From positions 1,426,001-1,490,000 of the forward strand of contig NZ_CP015698.1 in assembly GCF_002163715.1 (NCBI RefSeq): a stretch of DNA of 64,000 nt, written 5' to 3'. The stretch's first letter is position 1. Every line of letters begins with the position of its first letter. The notes beneath the pieces are model-generated. The model was not told the origin of the DNA. It did no database searches and worked only from the letters and a program-made list of their open reading frames with translations. This document shows positions 8,498-16,100 of this stretch, piece after piece. A program made the position numbers and the translations under genes. Source of the DNA: Curvibacter sp. AEP1-3 (GTDB lineage: Bacteria; Pseudomonadota; Gammaproteobacteria; Burkholderiales; Burkholderiaceae_C).

Positions 8498-9213
8498 GCA
8501 CACCCTTGTTGCAACTCCAGGGGGTGGCCAAGCGCTTTACCCTGCACCACCAATCCGGCGCGGAGCTGGCAGTCATGTCGGACGCCAGTTTTGCGGTGCA
8601 TGCCGGCGAATGCGTGGTCCTGGACGGCCCCTCCGGTATGGGCAAAAGCACGCTGCTGAAAATGATCTACGCCAACTACCGCGCCAGCACCGGTCAAATT
8701 GCCGTGACCGACGCGCGTGGCCGCACCATCGACATGACCAGCGCCACACCGCGTGAGCTGGTGCGCATGCGCAAGGAGACCATCGGCTATGTGAGCCAGT
8801 TCCTGCGCGTGATACCGCGGGTACCGGCCATCGATGTGGTGGCAGAGTCCCTGCTAGAGGACACAGCCAACGACCCGCAAGCTGTGGCTGCAGCGCGGGA
8901 GGAAGCCGGCCGCTGGCTGACCCGCTTGCGCATTCCTGAGCGGCTGTGGCACCTGCCCCCGGCGACCTTTTCCGGCGGGGAGCAGCAGCGCATCAACATC
9001 GCCCGCAACATGATCAAGCCGCGGCCCTTGCTGCTGCTGGACGAACCCACTGCGTCGCTGGATGCGGCCAATACCGACACCGTCATCACCCTGATCCGCG
9101 AGGCCATTGCCCGTGGCGCTGCGGTGGTAGGAATATTTCACGATGCCGAGGTAGGCCGCGCCGTAGCCACCCGCCATATCGACGTCACCCAGTTCCGGAG
9201 CCAGGCCGCATGA
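8494..9213 (+). CDS. phnL: C-P lyase ATP-binding subunit PhnL
   Basis: The 239-residue ABC ATPase has Walker A GPSGMGKST, the segment IGYVSQFLRVIPRVPAIDVV that is typical of PhnL, the signature FSGGEQQRINIARNM and Walker B LLLLDEPTASLD. PhnL is required with PhnGHI for the ribosylation step. It overlaps phnK and phnM by four bases each, as expected in one coupled operon. Confidence 0.94.
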   Translation: MSTPLLQLQGVAKRFTLHHQSGAELAVMSDASFAVHAGECVVLDGPSGMGKSTLLKMIYANYRASTGQIAVTDARGRTIDMTSATPRELVRMRKETIGYVSQFLRVIPRVPAIDVVAESLLEDTANDPQAVAAAREEAGRWLTRLRIPERLWHLPPATFSGGEQQRINIARNMIKPRPLLLLDEPTASLDAANTDTVITLIREAIARGAAVVGIFHDAEVGRAVATRHIDVTQFRSQAA

Positions 9214-10367
9214 GCACTTCATCCTTGTTCACCAACGCACGCCTGGTGCTGGCCGACGAAGTGCTGGCAGGCAGCCTGCTGGCACAGGACGGCCACATTG
9301 CCGAAATTCAATCTGGTCGCTCGCAAGCAGCGGATGCCATCGATCTGGAAGGCGACTACCTGCTGCCCGGCCTGGTGGAAATGCACACTGACAACTTCGA
9401 GCGCCACCTCATGCCCCGGCCCAAGGTCTATTGGGCGGAACTGCCAGCGCTCATGGCGCACGACGCCGAAGTAGCCGCCGCGGGCATTACCACCGTGTTC
9501 GATGCTCTGGGCGTGGGCGAGGCCGACACGGAAAGCCTGCGCGGCAGTGCATGGAGCGGTGTTCTTCAAATTATCGATGCCTGCCATGCGCAAGGCCTAT
9601 TACGGGCAGACCACCACTTGCATGTGCGCTGCGAACTTCCAGCCCCCAACACCATTGAACTCTTTGCGCCGTTTCTGGGTCACCCGCGCCTGTCCCTGAT
9701 CTCGCTCATGGACCACACACCGGGCCAACGCCAGTGGGAAGACATTGAGCAGGCTCGCACCTACTACACCGGCAAAAAGGGATGGAGCCAGCAGAAGTTT
9801 GAGCAGCAGGTCGCGCAGGCCAACGAGCTGCAGGCCAAATACGCAGAACCACACCGCGCCTACTTTGTGGACCACTGCCGCAGCAACGGCATTGCGCTGG
9901 CTAGCCACGATGACACCACCGTGGCACACGTGGAGCAGGCGCATGCCGAAGGTGCCAGTATGTCGGAGTTCCCCACTACCGTGGCGGCAGCCCAGGAAGC
10001 GCGTGCGCGCGGCTTGCGCACCGTCATGGGCGGGCCCAATGTAGTGCGCGGCGGCTCCCACTCCGGCAATGTCGCTGCGGCAGACCTGGCCAAGCTGGGG
10101 CTGCTGGACATTTTGTCGTCCGACTATGTGCCGGGCAGCATGCTCAGCGGGGCGATGCGCCTGGTGCGCGATGGCCTGATGACGCTGCCACAAGCCGTGG
10201 CCACCGTCAGCCGTACGCCGGCCCTGGCCACAGGCCTGAGCGACCGGGGAGCTATCGCTGCGGGCTTGCGTGCCGACCTGATCCAGGTGCGCATGGCGAC
10301 CCTGCCGGGCGGGCAGGAACACCCCGTAGTGCGCGCCGTCTGGCGTGAAGGCCGGCGGGTGCTGTAA
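9210..10367 (+). CDS. phnM: Ribosyl triphosphate phosphonate diphosphatase PhnM
   Basis: PhnM, an amidohydrolase-superfamily enzyme, removes pyrophosphate from ribosyl 5-triphosphate phosphonate to give the PhnJ substrate. The 385-residue protein shows the metal-site region GLVEMHTDNFERHLMPRP, the later ASHDDTT and the SSDYVPGSML active-site strand. The ATG overlapping the phnL stop by four bases is the start. Ninety-five bases separate it from phnC. Confidence 0.95.
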   Translation: MSTSSLFTNARLVLADEVLAGSLLAQDGHIAEIQSGRSQAADAIDLEGDYLLPGLVEMHTDNFERHLMPRPKVYWAELPALMAHDAEVAAAGITTVFDALGVGEADTESLRGSAWSGVLQIIDACHAQGLLRADHHLHVRCELPAPNTIELFAPFLGHPRLSLISLMDHTPGQRQWEDIEQARTYYTGKKGWSQQKFEQQVAQANELQAKYAEPHRAYFVDHCRSNGIALASHDDTTVAHVEQAHAEGASMSEFPTTVAAAQEARARGLRTVMGGPNVVRGGSHSGNVAAADLAKLGLLDILSSDYVPGSMLSGAMRLVRDGLMTLPQAVATVSRTPALATGLSDRGAIAAGLRADLIQVRMATLPGGQEHPVVRAVWREGRRVL

Positions 10368-10398
10368 GGGCGCCTTGCGTCATACAAATTTCCCTGAA

Positions 10399-10416
10399 GT
10401 TTCATCAAAACGTCAC
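10399..10416 (+). promoter_or_regulatory. Weak candidate Pho box before phnC
   Basis: GTTTCAT-CAAA-ACGTCAC has the 7-4-7 layout of a PhoB box (CTGTCAT-N4-CTGTCA), with about five of seven matches in each half. It lies 47 bases upstream of the phnC start. Phosphate control of phosphonate genes is established in other bacteria; here the match is only suggestive. Confidence 0.3.
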
Positions 10417-10437
10417 CCCACCGCCGGACACTGAATC

Positions 10438-10447
10438 TGTCTAGACA
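10438..10447. promoter_or_regulatory. Candidate PhnF operator upstream of phnC
   Basis: TGTCTAGACA is a perfect 10-bp palindrome ending 15 bases before the phnC ATG. It shares the core TGTCTA-ACAA with the site next to phnG. It would allow PhnF to control the uptake genes phnCDE separately from phnGHIJKLM. Confidence 0.55.
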
Positions 10448-10462
10448 AATTGAGGAGAAGCC

Positions 10463-11317
10463 ATGCACCACGCACTCCGTATTGAACAACTCAACAAACA
10501 CTTTGCCAACGGCAAGCACGCGCTGAACAACATCAACCTCACCGTGGCACAGGGTGAGATGGTGGCTTTGATCGGTGCTTCGGGGTCCGGCAAATCCACG
10601 CTCATGCGCCACATGGCTGGCTTGGTATCGGCGGACGCGGGGCCGGGCTCCTTGATCGAGGTAGATGGCTGCTGCGTGCAGCAGGGCGGCCGGGTGCACC
10701 GCAACATCCGCCAGGTACGGGCCCGCATCGGCTTTGTGTTCCAGCAATTCAACTTGGTGGACCGACTGCCGGTCCAGGTCAATGTGTTGGTGGGTTTGCT
10801 GCACCGCATGCCACTGTGGCGCGGGCTGCTGCGCTGGTTCACCGAACAGGAACGCGCACAGGCCATCGAGGCGCTGCAACGTGTGGGCATTGCCGAATGC
10901 CACGCCCAGCGTGCCTCCACCTTGTCGGGCGGCCAGCAGCAACGCGCCGCCATTGCCCGCACGCTGGTGCAAGGCGCGAAAGTGGTGCTCGCGGACGAGC
11001 CGATTGCCTCGCTGGACCCGGAGTCCTCCCGCAAGGTGATGGAGATTCTGGCCCGCATCAACCGTGAAGACCGCTGCACCGTGATCGTGTCGCTGCATCA
11101 GGTCGATATGGCACTCAAGTACTGCCCTCGCGTGGTAGCCCTGAACCAGGGCTGTGTGGTCTATGACGGCCCCGCCAGTGCCCTCACCCCCGATCTGCTG
11201 CGCGAACTCTATGGCGTGCAGGCCGACGAAATTCTGGCGGATGCGCAACGTCCTGCCACTTCCCCGGTACTCGTGCCGTCTGCCCCTTGGGGCAGCCCGG
11301 TGGCGCAGACCGCTTGA
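10463..11317 (+). CDS. phnC: Phosphonate ABC transporter ATP-binding protein PhnC
   Basis: The 284-residue ABC ATPase has Walker [10 protein letters not shown], a Q-loop in [13 protein letters not shown] that is typical of PhnC, the signature [15 protein letters not shown] and Walker [16 protein letters not shown]. It powers uptake of phosphonates with PhnD and PhnE. A GAGGAG ribosome-binding site precedes the ATG. The C-terminal tail after residue 265 is proline/alanine-rich and looks variable. Confidence 0.94.
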   Translation: MHHALRIEQLNKHFANGKHALNNINLTVAQGEMVALIGASGSGKSTLMRHMAGLVSADAGPGSLIEVDGCCVQQGGRVHRNIRQVRARIGFVFQQFNLVDRLPVQVNVLVGLLHRMPLWRGLLRWFTEQERAQAIEALQRVGIAECHAQRASTLSGGQQQRAAIARTLVQGAKVVLADEPIASLDPESSRKVMEILARINREDRCTVIVSLHQVDMALKYCPRVVALNQGCVVYDGPASALTPDLLRELYGVQADEILADAQRPATSPVLVPSAPWGSPVAQTA

Positions 11318-11348
11318 CCTTCCCTGCCAACCTTTTCAGGAGCTTTCC

Positions 11349-12302
11349 ATGTTGAAAAAAATCTGGGCGACCTCGGTCGCCGCTATCAGCCTCGGCCTGC
11401 TGGCACCCGCAGCCGGTGCACAGGAACTGAACTTCGGCATCATCTCGACCGAATCGTCCCAGCAACTCAAACAGCAATGGCAACCGGTGCTGGACGCACT
11501 GACCCAGCAAACCGGCCTCAAGGTCAATGCATTTTTTGCCCCGGACTATGCCGGCGTGATCGAAGGCATGCGCTTCAACAAAGTGCAGTTCGCCTGGTTC
11601 GGCAACAAGTCCGCCATGGAAGCGGTGGACCGTGCCAACGGTGAAGTGTTTGCCAAAGTCGTCAACATCGACGGCACCGAAGGCTACTACTCCCACCTGA
11701 TCGTGCACCGCGACAGCGCCCTCAAGTCGGTGGACGACGTGCTCAAGAACGCCAAGAACTTGAACTTCGGCAACGGTGACCCGAACTCCACCTCCGGCTT
11801 CCTGGTGCCCGGTTACTACGTGTTCGCCAAGAACAATGTGGACACCAAGAGCGCCTTCAAAGTCGCCCGCTCTGCCAACCACGAAACCAACGCCATGGCT
11901 GTGGCCAACAAGCAAGTGGACGTGGCCACCAACAACAGCGAGACCCTGGCCAAGCTGGAAAAAACCATGCCCGAAAAGGTCAAGGAATTGCGCGTGGTCT
12001 GGACTTCTCCATTGATTGCCTCCGACCCCTTGGTGTGGCGCAAGGACCTGCCCGACGCTACCAAGGCCAAGCTCAAGGCCTTCTTCACCGGCTACGGCAA
12101 GACCAGCCCTGCGGAGCGCGAAATCATGGCCAAGTTGAACTGGTCCACCTTCAAGGAATCCAACAACAGCCAGTTGCTGCCGATCCGCCAGCTCGACATG
12201 TTCAGCAAGCGCACCAAGGTGGAAGCCGACACCACCCTGGCTGAAGACGACAAGAAGCGCCAGCTGGCTGAGCTGGACAAGAAACTCGCTGAGCTGAAGT
12301 GA
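11349..12302 (+). CDS. phnD: Phosphonate ABC transporter substrate-binding protein PhnD
   Basis: The 317-residue protein begins with a signal peptide (about residues 1-24, ending GAQ) and continues [20 protein letters not shown], the typical PhnD opening; [14 protein letters not shown] and [18 protein letters not shown] are further family hallmarks. It captures phosphonates in the periplasm. An AGGAG motif precedes the chosen ATG at 11349. Its stop overlaps the phnE start. Confidence 0.95.
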   Translation: MLKKIWATSVAAISLGLLAPAAGAQELNFGIISTESSQQLKQQWQPVLDALTQQTGLKVNAFFAPDYAGVIEGMRFNKVQFAWFGNKSAMEAVDRANGEVFAKVVNIDGTEGYYSHLIVHRDSALKSVDDVLKNAKNLNFGNGDPNSTSGFLVPGYYVFAKNNVDTKSAFKVARSANHETNAMAVANKQVDVATNNSETLAKLEKTMPEKVKELRVVWTSPLIASDPLVWRKDLPDATKAKLKAFFTGYGKTSPAEREIMAKLNWSTFKESNNSQLLPIRQLDMFSKRTKVEADTTLAEDDKKRQLAELDKKLAELK

Positions 12303-13120
12303 TGTCCACCACCCCGGCCCCCACTGTGACGCCCCGCCTGCCCGCTACGGTTGGCGCCGCTGCCTCGAAGCAAGGTCTGGGGTGGCACCTCTCTTGGGCC
12401 TTGTTGCTGGCCCTGCTCGCTATCTCATGGAAGGGCGCAGACATGCGCCCCGCCGACCTGGTCCGCGACTCCGGCAACATGGCCACTTACCTGGCAGACT
12501 TTTTCCCCCCAAAGTTCGGTGACTGGCGCAACTACGTGCAAGAAATGTTGGTCACCTTGCAGATCGCCCTCTGGGGCACTGCCCTTGCAGTAGTAACAGC
12601 CATTCCCATGGCGCTGTTGGCCTCGGCCAACCTCGTGCCCTGGTGGGTCTACCAGCCGATGCGCCGCCTCATGGACGCCACCCGTGCCATCAATGAGATG
12701 GTGTTTGCGATGCTGTTTGTGGTGGCCGTAGGCCTGGGCCCGTTTGCCGGTGTGCTGGCGCTGTGGATTCATACCAGCGGCGTGCTGGCCAAGCTGTTCT
12801 CGGAGGCAGTCGAAGCCATAGACCCCCAACCGGTGGAAGGCATTCGCTCTACAGGGGCTACCGCGCTGCACGAAATCATCTACGGCGTCATTCCGCAAGT
12901 CATGCCCTTGTGGATTTCCTTCACGCTGTACCGCTTTGAGAGCAATGTGCGCTCCGCGTCCGTGGTGGGCATGGTCGGAGCCGGGGGCATCGGCGTGGTG
13001 CTGTGGGAAATCATCCGCGGCTTCCAGTACGCAGAAACCTGTGCCGTCATGATCATCATCGTGGCTACGGTAAGCATCATCGATCTGGTGTCCGCCCGCA
13101 TCCGCAAAGCCCTGGTCTGA
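12302..13120 (+). CDS. phnE: Phosphonate ABC transporter permease PhnE
   Basis: The 272-residue integral membrane protein contains the permease EAA region ([19 protein letters not shown]) and several hydrophobic segments, with the late [15 protein letters not shown] motif typical of PhnE. It forms the inner-membrane channel with PhnC and PhnD. The start codon is the ATG inside TGATG at the end of phnD; a GTG one codon earlier is possible. Only one phnE copy is present. Confidence 0.93.
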   Translation: MSTTPAPTVTPRLPATVGAAASKQGLGWHLSWALLLALLAISWKGADMRPADLVRDSGNMATYLADFFPPKFGDWRNYVQEMLVTLQIALWGTALAVVTAIPMALLASANLVPWWVYQPMRRLMDATRAINEMVFAMLFVVAVGLGPFAGVLALWIHTSGVLAKLFSEAVEAIDPQPVEGIRSTGATALHEIIYGVIPQVMPLWISFTLYRFESNVRSASVVGMVGAGGIGVVLWEIIRGFQYAETCAVMIIIVATVSIIDLVSARIRKALV

Positions 13121-13130
13121 GGAGACTGAT

Positions 13131-13682
13131 ATGGCATTGGACATGGAAGACATCGCCGCCTTGTTTGACAAGCGTGCGGGCAGCCAATACGGCCGCGAGC
13201 CAGTGAACCAGATGGAGCACGCCCTGCAATGCGCCCTGCTGGCGGAGCAGGCTGGCGAGAGCATCGAGACCGTAGTCGCAGCGCTACTGCACGACATCGG
13301 CCACCTGATTGCAGCCGAGCGTGACGGCGTCATGGACGACACCCAAGAGAAAGACGACCTGCACCAGTATGTGGCGCTGCCGTTTTTGCGTGCGCTGTTG
13401 CCCGATGCCGTGCTGGAGCCCATACGCCTGCATGTGGATGCCAAACGCTACCTGTGCGCCACAGAACCCAGCTACTGGGCTGCACTCTCCGAAGGTTCCC
13501 AGCGCAGCTTGGAACTCCAAGGTGGCCCGTTCAGCGAAGCGGAGTTGCAAAGCTTTATCGCCCAACCCTTTGCCGAAGAGGCGGTGCGCCTGCGCCGCTA
13601 TGACGACCTGGCCAAGGTGCCAGGCAAAGCGACACCGGACTTCAAGTACTTCGCGGAGAAGCTCAGCGCCGTGTGCGCGTAA
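13131..13682 (+). CDS. HD-domain oxygenase of the PhnZ type, phosphonate-associated
   Basis: The 183-residue protein keeps the residue pattern I know from the di-iron oxygenase PhnZ: Y20 and E23 (YGRE), H30, H54-D55 and H58 (LLHDIGH), H78, H101 with K105 (HVDAK), and a late aspartate near residue 158. PhnZ-type enzymes oxidatively split 1-hydroxyphosphonates made by a 2-oxoglutarate hydroxylase. No such partner is in this window. An AGGAGA site lies before the ATG, ten bases after phnE, so it belongs to the phnCDE transcript. Its 3' end overlaps convergent waaA by 20 bases. Confidence 0.85.
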   Translation: MALDMEDIAALFDKRAGSQYGREPVNQMEHALQCALLAEQAGESIETVVAALLHDIGHLIAAERDGVMDDTQEKDDLHQYVALPFLRALLPDAVLEPIRLHVDAKRYLCATEPSYWAALSEGSQRSLELQGGPFSEAELQSFIAQPFAEEAVRLRRYDDLAKVPGKATPDFKYFAEKLSAVCA

Positions 13683-15021
13683 GCACAGCGGCCACTTCGG
13701 TGGCCGTTTTCACTGCCGCGCCCCGGTGCGCAGCACCCAAACCCAAGGCGGCGTCCTGCATGCGTTGCAAGCGGGCGGTATCACCCGCCGTTGCAGCTGC
13801 TTCAGCCACCGCATGGGCAATGTCTTCGCACCGAAGCGCGGCGCCTGCCTCTGCCGCCAGCGTGGAGGCTTCGGTGAAGTTAAAAAGGTGCGGCCCCATG
13901 AAAACCGGCACACCGCAGGCCGCCGCCTCGATCAGGTTCTGCCCGCCCAGTGGTGCAAAGCTGCCGCCCAGCAAAGCCACATGGGCCAAGCCGAAGTAGA
14001 GCGCCATTTCGCCCAGCGAGTCGCCCACCCACACGTCCGCTGTCTCTGGCGCTTCGCCCCATTGGCTGCGGCGGGACACGGAGTAACCGGCATCGGCAAA
14101 CAGCTGCGCAACTTCTGCGAAACGCTGCGGATGGCGTGGCACCACCAGCAGCTGGAACGGCAAGCCGGTTCTTTGGCCCGATAGATTTGCTATTTTTTCA
14201 GGAGCTGCTCGCGCATATTCCACGGGCGCTATAGGCCATTTTTGCTTCAAAACATCGAGCAGCATCTGCTCTTCGCCTTCCCGTGAGCTGGCAAACATCA
14301 GCACCGGGCGACCTGCGCCAGCGCGCCAGGCGCGGCCTTGGGCCAGCAGCGCGGCGTCGGGCGTAGCGTCGAACTTGAAATTGCCCAGCACCCCCTGCAC
14401 AGTCGCACCCAAGGAGCGAAGGCGCTGCGCATCCGCTTCGCTCTGGGCCCACACCGCATGCAGGCCACGATACGCGGGGCCAGCCAGCCAGCGCAGGCGC
14501 AAAGACTCTTTGTAGGTTTTGTCGCTCATGCGGGCGTTGACCAAACACAGGGGCACGCCGCACTGTGCGCAGCCGGCCACCAGATTGGGCCAAACTTCGG
14601 TCTCCATCAGCAAGCCGATATTGGGCCGGAACCGCGCCAAAAAGTGGCCCACCGCCGCAGGCGTGTCCCAGGGCTGCCAGACCTGCACGTCACCCGGTTG
14701 CAACAAGGCCTTGCCGGCCTCACGACCCGTCGCGGTGCCGTGGGTCAGCAACAGGCGCATGCCGGGCAAAGCTTCGCGCAAACGGGCCAGCAACACCGCA
14801 GCAGCGCGGGTTTCGCCCAGCGACACGGCGTGAAGCCAGACCACCGGTGCGCCACCCGCAGCGGATGCCGGTTGCGGGGCAAAGTGAACCGCATCGCCGT
14901 AACAGCCAAATCGCTCTTCTACCCATTCGCCATACAGCGGCTCTACCTGGGCACGGCGGGCCAGTTTGCGCCGCACCCAGGGTTGGACGGCATAGGTCAG
15001 CAGGGAATAGAGGGCGCGCAT
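13663..15021 (-). CDS. waaA: 3-deoxy-D-manno-octulosonic acid (Kdo) transferase WaaA
   Basis: The 452-residue protein has the WaaA features: an N-terminal membrane-proximal segment (MRALYSLLTYAVQPWVRRKL), WLHAVSLGETRAA, LLTHGTATGREAG, MSDKTYK and the C-terminal GGQNLIEAAACGVPVFMGPH. It adds Kdo to lipid IVA on the inner face of the inner membrane. Three consecutive in-frame ATGs (15027, 15024, 15021) leave the exact start open. Residues about 262-278 (VEYARAAPEKIA) are encoded by a dispersed repeat and look like an insert. Confidence 0.92.
   Translation of the reverse strand: MRALYSLLTYAVQPWVRRKLARRAQVEPLYGEWVEERFGCYGDAVHFAPQPASAAGGAPVVWLHAVSLGETRAAAVLLARLREALPGMRLLLTHGTATGREAGKALLQPGDVQVWQPWDTPAAVGHFLARFRPNIGLLMETEVWPNLVAGCAQCGVPLCLVNARMSDKTYKESLRLRWLAGPAYRGLHAVWAQSEADAQRLRSLGATVQGVLGNFKFDATPDAALLAQGRAWRAGAGRPVLMFASSREGEEQMLLDVLKQKWPIAPVEYARAAPEKIANLSGQRTGLPFQLLVVPRHPQRFAEVAQLFADAGYSVSRRSQWGEAPETADVWVGDSLGEMALYFGLAHVALLGGSFAPLGGQNLIEAAACGVPVFMGPHLFNFTEASTLAAEAGAALRCEDIAHAVAEAAATAGDTARLQRMQDAALGLGAAHRGAAVKTATEVAAVLTRTRR
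13689..13710 (+). terminator. Terminator of the plus-strand phn operon, inside the 3' end of waaA
   Basis: CGGCCAC and GTGGCCG form a perfect 7-bp stem with a TTCG tetraloop, followed by TTTT. It begins seven bases after the stop of the HD-oxygenase gene and lies within the antisense of the last waaA codons. Confidence 0.75.
14189..14237 (+). repeat. Dispersed 48-bp repeat, copy 2 (inside waaA, antisense)
   Basis: Plus-strand GCTATTTTTTCAGGAGC is followed by TGCTCGCGCATATTCC, ACGGGCGCTATAGGCC. It sits inside waaA in the opposite direction to the gene and encodes the insert-like peptide VEYARAAPEKIA. The first stem is imperfect here. Confidence 0.85.
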
Positions 15022-15044
15022 CATCATGGTGGGTGGGTCCAGAT

Positions 15045-16100
15045 TCAGCGGCTGAGCACCGGTGTCGCCAGCGCCTCCCAGGCCGACCACACGGACTCCA
15101 CCTCAGGGCAGGGCTGTGCGTACACGCTACATTGCCGCGCGGGCTTGCCGCGTGCATCCAGCGCCGCCGGACCGGTACGCCAAGCGGTATCAAAGTTGTA
15201 GATCTGCACGTGGGGCAAGTCCAGCGCCACAGCGATATGGCTCACCCCGCTGTCCACACCCACCACGCCCGCGCAGTGGGCCAAGGTGTCGGTCAGCACA
15301 TCCAGCGCCACGGCGGGCAGCACCCAGGCCTCGTCGAGCCCGGCTGCAATGGCTTGGCTGGTGGCCAGCTCGCGGGCGCCCGCGTGGGGCAAGGACACGC
15401 CAAAGCCGGCATCATTCAATCGGCGGCCCAGCGCAATCCAGTGCTCCAGCGGCCACTCCTTGTCAACCCGCGAGGTGCCGTGCACCAGCGCCACCAGCGG
15501 CTTGCGGGGCACGAAGGGGTTGTCGGCATGGCCCACGTGTTTGGGCAGCGGCGCGCTCAGGGCCTTGGATTGGCCTACCAGCCCGAAGCGCAGTGCATCC
15601 GCGGGTGTGTAGCCCAGCGCCTTGGCACACAGCAAACGGCCGCGCTCCACTGCATGCACGTGGGCTTCCAGCGCAATGGCCGTGTCTGCCACCCAGCGCG
15701 TAGGCGCCTCGTAGCCCGAGCCTTCGGTCTGGTTGGCCATGGCATAGCGGCGCCCGTCCGGCGTAGTGCGAGCCAGCCAGGCCACCAGCGCGGACTTGCT
15801 CAGGCCCTGCAGGTCAATGACTGCGTCATAGGCGTCTTGCTGCAGGTCGGCCTTGAAGCTGCGCCAGGCGGCGCGGGTTGCAGCGGCAAATGGTTTTTTG
15901 CTCCAGATGCGGATATCGCACGGAATCACACGCGCCACGCCTTCGCAGCGCGCCACCAGCGGCGCAAAGCCGCGCTCCACCACCCAGTCGATGCGGGCAC
16001 GGGGAAAGGCCGCGCGCAGGTCTTGTACTGCAGGCATGGTGTGCACCACATCGCCCAGGGACGAGAGCTTGACGATCAGAATTTTTTGAGGCGCTTTCAA
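15045..16100 (-). CDS. waaC: Lipopolysaccharide heptosyltransferase I WaaC
   Basis: The protein matches WaaC, which adds the first heptose to the Kdo of the LPS inner core. KILIVKLSSLGDVVHTMPAV at the start, DLQGLSKSALVAWLA, LVHGTSRVDKEWP and GVDSGVSHIAVAL are glycosyltransferase family 9 hallmarks. I place the start at a TTG (16100) whose codon overlaps the stop of algC (TTGA), because the protein then begins three residues before KILIVK; this gives 351 residues. No ATG lies at a suitable place without a 16-residue extension. It is followed by waaA. Confidence 0.92.
   Translation of the reverse strand: MKAPQKILIVKLSSLGDVVHTMPAVQDLRAAFPRARIDWVVERGFAPLVARCEGVARVIPCDIRIWSKKPFAAATRAAWRSFKADLQQDAYDAVIDLQGLSKSALVAWLARTTPDGRRYAMANQTEGSGYEAPTRWVADTAIALEAHVHAVERGRLLCAKALGYTPADALRFGLVGQSKALSAPLPKHVGHADNPFVPRKPLVALVHGTSRVDKEWPLEHWIALGRRLNDAGFGVSLPHAGARELATSQAIAAGLDEAWVLPAVALDVLTDTLAHCAGVVGVDSGVSHIAVALDLPHVQIYNFDTAWRTGPAALDARGKPARQCSVYAQPCPEVESVWSAWEALATPVLSR

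Noticed and set aside
10250..10280. AGCTATCGCTGCGGGC in phnM as another dispersed-repeat copy
   Set aside because: It encodes AIAAGLRADL, a conserved PhnM region, and lacks both repeat stems.
11283..11297. GCCCC-TT-GGGGC hairpin near the end of phnC as a second copy of the GC-rich repeat
   Set aside because: Only the short hairpin matches; the flanking GGGCCGCCCCAAGG and GGAGCGTGGGG blocks are absent, so chance in GC-rich DNA is likely.
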